Source of the DNA: JBBDYG01 sp040901765
GTDB taxonomy: Bacteria > Planctomycetota > Planctomycetia > Pirellulales > Lacipirellulaceae
NCBI GenBank assembly: GCA_040901765.1
Contig: JBBDYG010000015.1
Location: 136,860 to 200,859, forward strand
Direction of reading: 5' to 3'
Length of the DNA: 64,000 nt
A program made the position numbers and the translations under genes. The notes under the pieces are model-generated. The model did not search any database. It was not told where the DNA came from and was given only the letters and a program-made list of their open reading frames with translations. Every line of letters begins with the position of its first letter. Positions within the stretch are counted from its first letter, which is position 1. Below are positions 32,652 through 40,815 of this stretch, piece by piece.

Positions 32652-34363
32652 ACGAGCGCACTTCGTACTACCGCAAAATTGCCTACGGCGTTGCGATTGC
32701 CGCGCTGCTATTTCCGTTGTCGCTTCTCAGCTCGCCCGCGACCGTGACCGATCGGGGTGGGCAACTCGCGCAGATGCGAGAGCAATACGATTTGGGGCAG
32801 GGGGATATTGGCGAAATCGATCCGGCGAGCGAGACGATCAAGCTCGCCACGCTTGGCTTGCGCGGCGTGGCGGTGAACCTGCTGTGGGAGAAAGCGAACT
32901 ACTACAAAAAGACCGAAGACTGGACCAACCTGACCGCCACCTTAGAGCAGCTCGCCAAGCTGCAGCCGAATTTCGTTACCTTTTGGATGTTTCAATCTTG
33001 GAATCTGAGCTACAACGTGTCGGTGGAGTTCGACGACTATCGCGACCGGTATTACTATGTCCGCGAGGGAATTGAGTTTCTTCAGAAAGGCGAGCGCTAC
33101 AACCGCGACAATTTTAAGATACTGAAAGAACTGGGTTGGTTCATTGGCCAGAAGATCGGCCGGGCGGACGAATACGTGCAGTATCGCCGGTTATTCAAGA
33201 ACGACGAGCAATTCCATCCCGCCGATCGCACGCTCGAGGAGCGCGATAACTGGCTGGTGGGGAAGGAGTGGTATCTAAAGTCACTCGATGCGGCGATCAC
33301 CAAGGGGAAGGGAATCGGCCGCACGAGTCCCAAGATTGCTCACGCGGCCCCCGCCAAGTCGCAGATGAGTTACGCCGAGGCAATCGAGGAAGAAGGTTTC
33401 TTCGAGAAGGCCCAACAGGCCTGGGCTTTGGCCGAAACTGAATGGCTGGAGTTCGGCGAACTTGTGATCGACCATTCAACCGGCGTGAAGCTGCAACTTA
33501 ACCATCAACCGCAATTGGAGAAGGAGGTCGAGAGGTTAAAGGCAGCGCTCGAGGAATTGGGACCAGGAATCCGCGAAAAGATCGCCGCGGAGAAACGGGA
33601 CAAGCTTCCCGAGGAATTGCGGGCGACCCTCGACGCGCCGGCCGACCAAAGGACGCCGCGCCAAAACGAGTTGCTTTACGAAGCCGAGGCGGCCGTGGCT
33701 GTGTCGCACGCCGAGGTGGCCCAACGGCTGGCTCAAGAGAATCCGGAACGCTCGCGCCAATCGCGGCAGCTTGCCAGCGAGCTGGACGACACGGAGCGAA
33801 AACTCAGCTATACCATTAACTACAAGCGCGATTCTAACTTCGATTACTGGCTAACGCGCACCCAGTTTGAACAAACCGCCGACGCGCTCGACGCGCGGGA
33901 GCTAATGTTCCGCGCCAAGCAGGCTTATCAGGATGAAGCGGATCCCCAGAAGGCAAAGGAACTTTACGAGCGTGGTTTTCAGCACTGGCGCAAGGTGTTT
34001 GATGCCTTCCCGACGCTGTTGTCGGACGACGGCAATACGCCCGACGACGTGCTATACTTTGTCAAAGACTACCGCGAGGCGCTCGACCAACTCGATGAAA
34101 CAATTCCTGCGGACTTCCCACTGTGGGTGTTGATCGAACAATTCGACACCGAGCGCAGTTTTGCGGAGGAGTTGCAGGAGCACCAGGAGCGGCAAGGGAA
34201 GATTCCGGAAGGCGATACGCCGGAAGCCGAGACGCCGGCCGACGGTACGACGCCTGCCGACGAGCCAACGAGCGCTGAGCCGCCGCAGGAAGACGAAGCA
34301 CCCGTCGAGCCACCAGCGGAGGTTACTCCGCCGGCCGAAGAGACTCAGCCGCAGCCGGAGTAG
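32648..34363 (+). CDS. Accessory protein of the ABC exporter (membrane-anchored, helical)
   Basis: A 571-residue protein whose start overlaps the permease stop by four bases. It has one N-terminal hydrophobic segment (about 9-28, KIAYGVAIAALLFPLSLLSS) and then a long, largely helical soluble part with motifs such as LRGVAVNLLWEKANYYKKTE, NFVTFWMFQSWNLSYNVSVE and YNRDNFKILKELGWFIGQKI, suggestive of TPR-like repeats. It ends in a low-complexity Pro/Glu tail (about 520-571, ADEPTSAEPPQEDEAP). Genes of this type follow ABC-2 pairs in planctomycetes. It probably assists the exporter in the periplasm. I know of no defined biochemical role. Confidence 0.78.
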   Translation: MNERTSYYRKIAYGVAIAALLFPLSLLSSPATVTDRGGQLAQMREQYDLGQGDIGEIDPASETIKLATLGLRGVAVNLLWEKANYYKKTEDWTNLTATLEQLAKLQPNFVTFWMFQSWNLSYNVSVEFDDYRDRYYYVREGIEFLQKGERYNRDNFKILKELGWFIGQKIGRADEYVQYRRLFKNDEQFHPADRTLEERDNWLVGKEWYLKSLDAAITKGKGIGRTSPKIAHAAPAKSQMSYAEAIEEEGFFEKAQQAWALAETEWLEFGELVIDHSTGVKLQLNHQPQLEKEVERLKAALEELGPGIREKIAAEKRDKLPEELRATLDAPADQRTPRQNELLYEAEAAVAVSHAEVAQRLAQENPERSRQSRQLASELDDTERKLSYTINYKRDSNFDYWLTRTQFEQTADALDARELMFRAKQAYQDEADPQKAKELYERGFQHWRKVFDAFPTLLSDDGNTPDDVLYFVKDYREALDQLDETIPADFPLWVLIEQFDTERSFAEELQEHQERQGKIPEGDTPEAETPADGTTPADEPTSAEPPQEDEAPVEPPAEVTPPAEETQPQPE

Positions 34364-34480
34364 TCATCATCACACTGGCCGGGGTGGTATGCCCTGAGTC
34401 CGCGAAGGGCGTGGTGTGACTGGTACCAGCGTCACCACGCCCATCGAATCCTCTGGACGTTCCACCCGAGCGTCGACGCT

Positions 34481-35086
34481 TCAATCCATGTCGTTCAAAG
34501 CGCGTTCAATCAGCATCCGCACAGCGCTGGCGGAAACGGCGGCCGGTAGCGAAGGCATGACCGGGCCGCTGACCAACACCTGCGATGGATCGAGGGGCAG
34601 GTGGAGAAACGAAGATGCCGTCTGTTTGCCTGTTCGTTCGCCAAAATAGTGGCTCAAGTAGAGCGCCGCATTGCATAGGTAAGTGCCGGCATGGTGTGAG
34701 ACTTCGGCGGGAATGCCGGCCTCATTCAGCATCGCGGCCCACTCCCCCAACGGCAGCCGGCTGCAGTACGCTGCCGGACCGTCCGTCATCAGCGGCACCG
34801 ATTCTTCCGCGCGTTGATATCGCTCGCGGGCCAGATTCAGTCCAACCGCTTCCAAGGCGATGGTCGCCCGCCCCGGCGCTTGACCCAAGTGAATCGCTAC
34901 GTCGAATCCCTCTCGCATGTCATTTGCGAGACGGGCCTTCACCACTGAAAAATCGACGGGATAAAGCCGCGTCGTCACGGGACAGTCCGCGGGCAGCGCA
35001 CGAGTTAATTCCTGAAGCACCAGCCAACTGACATTGTCGGGCCAGTGGTCATACGGGCCATAGGCCGTGACAAGAATACCCGGCAT
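34481..35086 (-). CDS. pcp: Pyroglutamyl-peptidase I-like protein (peptidase C15)
   Basis: A 201-residue cysteine peptidase that removes N-terminal pyroglutamate. The catalytic triad is visible: Glu79 in QAPGRATIALEAVGLNLA, Cys138 in HHAGTYLCNAALYLSH and His162 in SFLHLPLDPSQ. It starts MPGILVTAYGPYDHW where family members commonly read VLVTGFEPF, so the substrate-binding Phe is replaced by Tyr and the first Gly-Phe is missing. It is on the minus strand 22 bases after the aldo/keto reductase gene and may be its co-transcript. Length is normal and the gene looks intact. Confidence 0.9.
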   Translation of the reverse strand: MPGILVTAYGPYDHWPDNVSWLVLQELTRALPADCPVTTRLYPVDFSVVKARLANDMREGFDVAIHLGQAPGRATIALEAVGLNLARERYQRAEESVPLMTDGPAAYCSRLPLGEWAAMLNEAGIPAEVSHHAGTYLCNAALYLSHYFGERTGKQTASSFLHLPLDPSQVLVSGPVMPSLPAAVSASAVRMLIERALNDMD

Positions 35087-35108
35087 AGTGACTCCTATAA
35101 AAAACTGC

Positions 35109-36080
35109 TTAGCGAATCACCCGCGTTGCTTCCGCCGGTCCGCGGGCTGCAATCGCCTGTTCGATCCGCAGGCGCTGCTCGGGCGTCAACTCCCAACTCA
35201 TGGCACCGGACGTTTCGCGAATCTGATCGGGCCGCTTCGCGCCGCATAAAGCCGAAGTAATGCCTGGCTGGTGAATCGTCCAGTTGATCACGAGCTGTGC
35301 TACGGTGTGCCCCGTCAAATCGGCCGCGGCGCGAAGTTGGTCGACGAAGTCTTGATTCTTTTGCCACTCCGCGCCGTGATACATTGGGTACTTTCGCCGA
35401 TTGTCGCGTTCGTCAAGTTGTGTGTCGCGTGACAGCCGGCCAGCCAGGAGTCCCTTCATCAACGCCCAATACACCGTCACTGCGATACCGCGGCTGTGGC
35501 ACCAGGGAACAATGGCGTGCTCAATATCGCGTTGCAACATGTTGTATGGCAACTGCACCGCGGAGAGGGGGCAGACGGCATGGAACTCCTCGAGTTGCGC
35601 GACCGCCAGGTTCGAGGCGCCCACCGCACGCGTTTTACCCGCAAGCTGCAACTCCCACAAAGCGCCGGCGCTCTCGGCAATCGGAGTCCGCGGATCCTCG
35701 GCGTGCAAGTAGAACAGCTCGACCCGGTCGGTATTGAGTCGACGGAGACTTTCGTCACACTCGCGCCGCAGCGTCTCGGGCCGCGCGTCGTTTACATAAT
35801 CTTTACCTTCGAAGTAAATGCCGCCTTTCGTGGCAACCACCATCTCGTCGCGGCGATTGCCGAGCGCCCGGCCGATCAGCGTCTCGCTCTCGCCCCTGGG
35901 CCCATAGACATAGGCCGTATCGAGATGATTGATGCCCAAATCGAAGCAGGCCCGAATCGTCGCCAAGCCGTCGGCCTCCGTCGTGCCGAGCGTGGTAACG
36001 CCCGCGATGGGCCAGCAGCCGAGCGCTACGGGTGAAATCTTAAAACTCGAATGACCCAGCGCTCTAAAATCGCTTTGCAT
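35109..36080 (-). CDS. Aldo/keto reductase
   Basis: A 323-residue NADPH-dependent oxidoreductase. The ATG at 36080 lies inside the 3' end of hemH and gives the family N-terminus MQSDFRALGHSSFKISPVAL. Catalytic Asp and Tyr are in LDTAYVYGP (D55/Y60 region), Lys in VATKGG, and His in FYLHAEDP. The AKR signature IGASNLAVAQL appears as VGASNLAVAQL. The coenzyme loop ALCGAKRPDQIRETSGAMSW is present near the C-terminus. It belongs to the group of general AKRs acting on sugars or aldehydes, but the substrate is unknown. The overlap of 17 bases with hemH indicates co-transcription with it. Confidence 0.93.
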   Translation of the reverse strand: MQSDFRALGHSSFKISPVALGCWPIAGVTTLGTTEADGLATIRACFDLGINHLDTAYVYGPRGESETLIGRALGNRRDEMVVATKGGIYFEGKDYVNDARPETLRRECDESLRRLNTDRVELFYLHAEDPRTPIAESAGALWELQLAGKTRAVGASNLAVAQLEEFHAVCPLSAVQLPYNMLQRDIEHAIVPWCHSRGIAVTVYWALMKGLLAGRLSRDTQLDERDNRRKYPMYHGAEWQKNQDFVDQLRAAADLTGHTVAQLVINWTIHQPGITSALCGAKRPDQIRETSGAMSWELTPEQRLRIEQAIAARGPAEATRVIR

Positions 36081-37221
36081 TTGCACGAGCTTCATCCACA
36101 ATCGGAGTTGCAATTTCTTCGGACACAACGGGGAGTAATTCTGCGTGTCGCAAGCAGCAATCGTCTGGGCATCTATCGTGGCTCGCACCCAATAAGCCCA
36201 AAGCCGGCCGGTCTTGGCTGCTGGTCATGCGCTCGACAATCAGCTCTCGAATCATCTGCACGAATCGCGGATGCGTTCCTACGGTCCGGGCGCGAACCAT
36301 ATTAATGCCCAGGCGATCACACGCATCGCGGACTTCAACATCCAAGTCGTACAGCACCTCGATATGATCGGAGATGAAACCGATCGGCAGAATGACAACG
36401 TCTTTCAACGATGCCGCCGAATGTTTTTGTCGGATAAACTCGCAGACGTCCGGTTCGAGCCACGGTTGTTGGGGCGATCCACTACGACTTTGGTAGACCA
36501 GTTGCCAGTTGGAATGACCCACGCCCTCGGCCACCAAGCGGCAGGCTTCCTTCAATTGTCGCTCATAGTTGCAACCGACGGCCATCGCCAGCGGAATGCT
36601 GTGGGCCGTGAAGACCAACAGCGTTTCGGCGCGTCGCTCGGGTGAAATCTCCTCGAACGCATGCTGAACATGCTCGACCAGCGGTTCGATGTAGCCGGGG
36701 TGATTGTAGAACATCCGCAGCTTGTCGATTTGGGGCGCAGTCGGCCCGGCAATTGCCCGGGCCTCCGCGATGTTTTCCCGGTACTGCCGGCAACCGGAGT
36801 AGCTGCTGAACGCGCTGGTGAAAAAACCGAGCGCCCACTGAACGCCATCGGCGGACATTTGGCGGAGAGTATCGGGCAGAAAAGGGCGCCAATTCCGGTT
36901 GCCCCAATAGATGGGTAGCTTTGGCCAGTGAGCCGCCAACTCCCGTTCGAGTGCCGAGATCAACTGGCGATTCTGTTCATTGATCGGGCTTACGCCCCCA
37001 AAGTGGTGGTAATGCTCGGCGACTTCGAGCATCCGCTCCCGCGGCACCGGCTTGCCCCGCAGTACGTTTTCGAGAAACGGCAGTACATCGTCGGGGCCTT
37101 CGGGACCGCCGAACGAGACGAGTAAGACGGCATCGTAGGTTGGGAATGACGACTGACGACTGACTAACGACGAATTAGGAGAGTTCCTTGATTCGTCATT
37201 CGTCATTCGGGAATTCGTCAT
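36064..37221 (-). CDS. hemH: Ferrochelatase
   Basis: A 385-residue enzyme that inserts iron into (copro)porphyrin at the end of haem synthesis. The catalytic His207 is in LLVFTAHSIPLAM, and the acidic metal path is in GFISDHIEVLYDLDVE. A Cys at 144 and a C-terminal C-x3-C-C (DRCPDDCCL) could hold a 2Fe-2S cluster, as in some bacterial and animal ferrochelatases. The N-terminal 27 residues (up to FPTYDAVLLVSFGG) come from a tandem-repeat-like stretch (GTCATTCGTCATTCG) and may not be translated. An alternative ATG is at 37206. The gene begins nine bases after tRNA-Glu and overlaps the aldo/keto reductase at its end. Confidence 0.92.
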   Translation of the reverse strand: MTNSRMTNDESRNSPNSSLVSRQSSFPTYDAVLLVSFGGPEGPDDVLPFLENVLRGKPVPRERMLEVAEHYHHFGGVSPINEQNRQLISALERELAAHWPKLPIYWGNRNWRPFLPDTLRQMSADGVQWALGFFTSAFSSYSGCRQYRENIAEARAIAGPTAPQIDKLRMFYNHPGYIEPLVEHVQHAFEEISPERRAETLLVFTAHSIPLAMAVGCNYERQLKEACRLVAEGVGHSNWQLVYQSRSGSPQQPWLEPDVCEFIRQKHSAASLKDVVILPIGFISDHIEVLYDLDVEVRDACDRLGINMVRARTVGTHPRFVQMIRELIVERMTSSQDRPALGLLGASHDRCPDDCCLRHAELLPVVSEEIATPIVDEARANAKRF

Positions 37222-37230
37222 TTTGAAGAA

Positions 37231-37303
37231 TGACCCCGACGGGACTCGAACCCGTGTTACCGGCGTGAAAGGCCGGTGTCCTAGACCGCTAGACGACGGG
37301 GCC
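37231..37303 (-). tRNA. tRNA-Glu (anticodon TTC)
   Basis: On the minus strand a 73-base cloverleaf: acceptor GGCCCCG/CGGGGTC with an A discriminator, D-arm with GGTCTAGGAC, anticodon loop CTTTCAC (TTC) on stem CCGGC/GCCGG, and T-arm ACGGG-TTCGAGT-CCCGT. No CCA is encoded. It directly precedes hemH on the same strand with nine bases between. Confidence 0.97.
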
Positions 37304-37543
37304 GCGGGTTTCCATGCGCTGTATCGCCCGATTCACCGGTCGACCAAATATGCGAGAAGCAAAGCGGCAAGTAGTCTATACTTACGGCAATAGCCGGGAA
37401 TGGCAAGGGGGCCGTCGATGAGGCTCGGCGTTGCCCGCGACCAATGCCAAACAACCAGCCTGCACCACATCAAATACGCGACGCGGCGGGAGAAGTCCCG
37501 CAAGAAAACTGTTTCAGCCCGTTAGGCACGCCGTGGGGAGCAA

Positions 37544-37765
37544 CTACTCCGTGGCGCTGGTCGTATCCTGCTCAACTTGCTCGCCGCTACCGGCTTGTTG
37601 TTGATTTCGGCGAATGGCTTCGTAAACTTCGTTACGATGCACAGGCACCTCTTTGGGTGCTTCCACACCCAAACGGACCTTATCGCCGCGGATCTCCACG
37701 ACCACGATTGTAATGTCATCGTTGATGACAATACTCTCGTTCTTTTTCCGCGAGAGGACCAACAT
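37544..37765 (-). CDS. csrA: Carbon storage regulator
   Basis: A 73-residue RNA-binding regulator. It has the classic start MLVLSRKKNESIVINDDITI and IRGDKVRLGVEAPKEVPVHR, including the conserved RNA-contact arginines (R6 and the R in PVHR). The C-terminal tail of about 20 residues is Gln-rich (NQQQAGSGEQVEQ). GAAGGAATCG before ATG 37765 is a good ribosome site, so I reject the longer upstream frame. CsrA binds GGA motifs in mRNA leaders and represses or stabilises transcripts. It stands alone here, upstream of the tRNA-Glu/hemH run and divergent from nuoI. Confidence 0.96.
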   Translation of the reverse strand: MLVLSRKKNESIVINDDITIVVVEIRGDKVRLGVEAPKEVPVHRNEVYEAIRRNQQQAGSGEQVEQDTTSATE

Positions 37766-38330
37766 GGAAACGATTCCTTCGTAAGCACTGGCCGGAAACT
37801 GCGACCCACCACCTGTCCGGCATCCCAGGCGGGCGAAGCACATCGCGGCAAATCCCGTTGGTACGGGAGGCGACATTCTCACTACACCTTACTTCACTCT
37901 ACGAGGTCTGGGTGTGTAGTCAAGCAAAGCGGAGGGCGGTTGGCACCTTTTTTGCCGTCTTGACGTTTTTTGGCACGACTTTTGGGAAATGCGACCAGAA
38001 TAGTGCGGCTATCCGCATATTCTGAGGCGGATGCATCCTTTGAGATGTAAGCAGCGTACCCCAGCTTAGCTCCGGATTTTCGCTGAGAGCGGTGATCTCG
38101 CCATGGTTGAGAAACGCAGATTAATTACGCCACTATGACGAGCGCTTCATTTTGCAGCGAGAATCAGACGGAGGTTGCGAGGCCACCAAGGGCGCATATA
38201 ATCTGATCTCCTAAAGTCGAGCGACTTCAAGAGGCGTGCGATCGTGTCGCCGAGCGCGCGCGCTCGGTCTTGAGTCTTGTCAGCTACCGGAAACAATCGG
38301 CCGCCGCATAATGCGCGGTTTCGCTTCTCT
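37766..38330. other. Long intergenic region ahead of csrA and the nuo operon
   Basis: A 565-base gap between the csrA start (minus strand) and the nuoI start (plus strand). It must hold the promoters of both, and a T-rich stretch around 37945-37985 stands out, but I cannot fix a -35/-10 pair. No coding capacity is evident. Confidence 0.5.
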
Positions 38331-38879
38331 ATGATTCAACAAATCAAACGGGCTTGGCCGTGGTTCGGAAACATCGTCGAAGCGGTATATACCGTCGGCT
38401 ACGGCATGTGGATAACCCTTCGCACTTGGTTCAAGACCTATCAACCCGAGCGCAAAGCTTTTACCGAACACTTCGAGTATCCGGAGTTGCCGGTTCCGGT
38501 GGCCGCCCGCTACCGCGGATTTCACCGGTTTGACTTGACCACTTGCATTTCTTGCGATCAGTGCGCAAAGGCGTGCCCGGTCGATTGTATTTACATCGGT
38601 AAGGAACGTGTCGAAGGGGGCAAAGGGTTTAAGATCACCGGTTACACGATCGACTACACGAAGTGCATGTTTTGTGCGTTGTGCGTCGAGCCGTGCCCGG
38701 TCGATTGCATCTTCATGGGCGCGACCCATGACCTGAGTTGCTATAGCCGCGATGGCTGCATCGTCGACTTCGCCCGCCTGCCGCTCGACGTAGCCTGGGG
38801 CCGCGCCACACTCAACCCGACTGCGGTTGCCGATTCCAAAGTCATCACCGAACCTGTCCACGGCGGACCAAACCAATAA
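38331..38879 (+). CDS. nuoI: NADH-quinone oxidoreductase subunit I
   Basis: A 182-residue complex I subunit carrying two 4Fe-4S clusters (N6a, N6b) that pass electrons toward the quinone site. Both ferredoxin motifs are intact: CISCDQCAKACPVDC (about 76-90) and CMFCALCVEPCPVDC (about 115-129). I take the ATG at 38331. The upstream ATG at 38277 adds 18 residues outside the family. It opens the operon, whereas in the standard order nuoI lies after nuoH. It is followed by a repeat-filled spacer and nuoA. Confidence 0.96.
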   Translation: MIQQIKRAWPWFGNIVEAVYTVGYGMWITLRTWFKTYQPERKAFTEHFEYPELPVPVAARYRGFHRFDLTTCISCDQCAKACPVDCIYIGKERVEGGKGFKITGYTIDYTKCMFCALCVEPCPVDCIFMGATHDLSCYSRDGCIVDFARLPLDVAWGRATLNPTAVADSKVITEPVHGGPNQ

Positions 38880-38884
38880 GAACG

Positions 38885-38976
38885 ATTTCAGATTGGGGAT
38901 TTGGGATTTGGGATTGAAAGAAGGAGCTTCTCTTCCAACCCCAAATTCCAAATTCCAAATCTGCAATTGAAACCGC
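38885..38976 (+). repeat. Micro-repeat spacer between nuoI and nuoA
   Basis: The spacer has GGGGATTTGGGATTTGGGAT and, in inverse sense, CCCCAAATTCCAAATTCCAA, so the two halves can pair as a loose hairpin. No ribosome site precedes nuoA. Confidence 0.7.
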
Positions 38977-39654
38977 ATGGCCACTCCCACCGCAATCGTT
39001 GCCTACTTGCTGCTGTTTACGACAGTCGGGGCGCTGTTTCTTTTCGCGAATCTGCTGATCGGCAAGTTCCTGCGGCCTCATTTGCCGAACCAGGAAAAGC
39101 TGGAAGTCTACGAGTGCGGCGAGCCGGTGATCGGTTCCAGCTTTGTGCAGTTTGACCTGCGGTTTTATGTAGTTGCCCTGCTGTTCATCATTTTCGACGT
39201 GGAGGTTGCGTTTTTCTTCCCGTGGGCAACGGTGTATGGCAAGGCCACGCAATTGATGGCCGACGACGCGCCGGTGCTGGCCGCCGATATGGAGCCGGGC
39301 GGCTCGGTGTCGCAATTATCGCCACTCGCCGAAGCGCGGTTCCGCGAATTAGGCGTGCAGCAGGTCGCGGTGCCGCAACTCGACAATGCTCGCGCGGCGG
39401 CACTCGGTGTGACAGGATCGGGCGAGGCGCGCAATCGCGCTGCGGTACAGGATTTGTCGCGTCGCATCGCGCTAATATCGTTTGCGGACATCGGCGTATT
39501 TTTTGCCGTGCTGCTGGTGGGATTCGCATACGTGTGGAAGCGGGGCGACCTCGACTGGGTTCGCGCCTTGAGCCAGGAACACCGCGCCCGCGTCGAACGA
39601 CCGCGAGGTTCGCCGCCGCGTGCGGCGCCGAGCGAATCAATCCTTTCGGTGTAG
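38977..39654 (+). CDS. nuoA: NADH-quinone oxidoreductase subunit A, enlarged
   Basis: A 225-residue membrane subunit of complex I. NuoA is usually 120-150 residues with three helices. Here helix 1 (about 8-28), the loop KLEVYECGEPVIGSSFVQFD with the key Cys-Gly-Glu motif, helix 2 (about 62-82, ending FFFPWA) and helix 3 (about 168-188, SFADIGVFFAVLLVGFAYVW) are all present. Between helices 2 and 3 lies an extra 75-residue hydrophilic segment (about 90-165), and a 30-residue basic tail follows. The core motifs are intact, so I expect it to work in complex I. The insert is unexplained. Confidence 0.93.
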   Translation: MATPTAIVAYLLLFTTVGALFLFANLLIGKFLRPHLPNQEKLEVYECGEPVIGSSFVQFDLRFYVVALLFIIFDVEVAFFFPWATVYGKATQLMADDAPVLAADMEPGGSVSQLSPLAEARFRELGVQQVAVPQLDNARAAALGVTGSGEARNRAAVQDLSRRIALISFADIGVFFAVLLVGFAYVWKRGDLDWVRALSQEHRARVERPRGSPPRAAPSESILSV

Positions 39655-39719
39655 CCCACCAGCGCCGGCTCGATGGAAACTTAGTAGGCGGTGCCCACCC
39701 GACACATATTGGACATGGA

Positions 39720-40250
39720 ATGAGCGGACAAGCATTTGTCGACCAGTTGCGGGCAAAGTTTGGCAGTGCGATTGCCGGCTCGAATTTCGAAAACCTCGAC
39801 CCGTGGGTCGAAGTCACGCCAGAGGGCCTTGTCGAAGTCTGCCAGCATCTGCACGACGAGCCAACGCTCGCGTTCGATTACCTGAACTGCATTAGTGGCG
39901 TCGATTACTTCTCAGACGACGCGAAGAAGCTCGACAAACTCGGCTGGGAACCGCATGTTGAAGTGGTCTACCATCTCTTCAGCATGACCCACAAGCACAG
40001 CTTGGTGCTAAAGATCAAGCTGCCGCGATGGAAGAACGACATCCCTGGCGAATTGCCGGAGGTTCCCAGTGTGGCCCCCATTTGGGCCACTGCCGACTGG
40101 CACGAGCGCGAGGTTTACGACTTGTCGGGCATTTACTTCACCGATCATCCGAACCTACGCCGCATTTTGTGCCCCGAGGATTGGGAAGGCTATCCGTTGC
40201 GGAAGGACTACGAGATGCCGCTGGAGTATCATGGAATTAGGGGACGATAA
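39720..40250 (+). CDS. nuoC: NADH-quinone oxidoreductase subunit C
   Basis: A 176-residue 30-kDa subunit of the peripheral arm. It shows the family core HVEVVYHLFSMTHKHSLVLK, then SVAPIWATADWHEREVYDLS and GIYFTDHPNLRRILCPEDWE followed by GYPLRKDYEMP. I choose the ATG at 39720. The frame is open far upstream, but that part overlaps nuoA and has no similarity. NuoC and NuoD are separate here, not fused. nuoB, which normally lies between nuoA and nuoC, is absent: the gap after nuoA is only 65 bases. Confidence 0.95.
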   Translation: MSGQAFVDQLRAKFGSAIAGSNFENLDPWVEVTPEGLVEVCQHLHDEPTLAFDYLNCISGVDYFSDDAKKLDKLGWEPHVEVVYHLFSMTHKHSLVLKIKLPRWKNDIPGELPEVPSVAPIWATADWHEREVYDLSGIYFTDHPNLRRILCPEDWEGYPLRKDYEMPLEYHGIRGR

Positions 40251-40288
40251 GTCCGTTTTCAATCGATAAGTGGTGACGGAGAATTCTC

Positions 40289-40519
40289 ATGGTAAATTTC
40301 GCGTTCCCAGCGACGCCTGCTGAACTTCGAGAAATGATTGACACGGCTGTTGAAGAGGCAGTGGATCGGCGGTTGGAAGAATTACTGGGCGACCCCGATC
40401 AAGGGCTGGAAGTTCGTGAGGAGATCATCGAGCGGCTAAAGAAGCAGCAGACACGGGTAGCATCCGGCGAACGCGGCCGGCCCATGGAAGACGTCGTCCG
40501 CGACCTCGGATTGGGATAG
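40289..40519 (+). CDS. Putative antitoxin of a RelE-type module
   Basis: A 76-residue acidic, helical protein (FPATPAELREMIDTAVEEAV, then DRRLEELLGDPDQGLEVREE) with a C-terminal tail ending GERGRPMEDVVRDLGLG. Its stop overlaps the toxin start by one base (TAGTG), the usual coupling of an antitoxin-toxin pair. It resembles small antitoxins placed before RelE/ParE toxins, but I cannot name the family. It probably wraps and blocks the toxin and may repress its own promoter. It lies between nuoC and nuoD, where no other gene is expected. Confidence 0.65.
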   Translation: MVNFAFPATPAELREMIDTAVEEAVDRRLEELLGDPDQGLEVREEIIERLKKQQTRVASGERGRPMEDVVRDLGLG

Positions 40520-40788
40520 TGTCCAGATACGCAGTCCTTTTGATCGATGATGCAGATCAAGACGTTAAGCGTCTCGATTCCGCGGTCCAGCACCGAGTAT
40601 TCAAGCGGCTCGAATGGCTTCGCGCCAATGTGAGATCAATCACACCAGATGTTCTAACTGGAAAGCTCGCCGGACTCTACAAACTTCGTGTGGGAGATTA
40701 TCGCGTACTTTATGAAATCCTACACGACGAACAAGTGATTATGGTTCATGCGGTCGGCCATCGACGTGAAGTTTATCGAAAACGCTAA
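40519..40788 (+). CDS. RelE/ParE-family toxin
   Basis: An 89-residue protein starting at GTG 40519, overlapping the antitoxin stop by one base. It has the RelE/ParE fold pattern: AVLLIDDADQDVKRLDSAVQ, LTGKLAGLYKLRVGDYRVLY and VIMVHAVGHRREVYRK at the end, with the conserved K/R-x-G-D-Y-R-V-L-Y core and the HR-x-x-VY finish. Members cut mRNA on the ribosome or poison gyrase, and the residues here fit RelE better. Its position inside the complex I operon is unusual. Confidence 0.82.
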   Translation: MSRYAVLLIDDADQDVKRLDSAVQHRVFKRLEWLRANVRSITPDVLTGKLAGLYKLRVGDYRVLYEILHDEQVIMVHAVGHRREVYRKR

Positions 40789-40815
40789 CAATCGCTTTAA
40801 AGTATCGGAAGTTGC

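Noticed and set aside
39222..39719. An upstream extension of the nuoC reading frame
   Set aside because: It overlaps nuoA almost entirely and has no similarity. NuoC begins at 39720.
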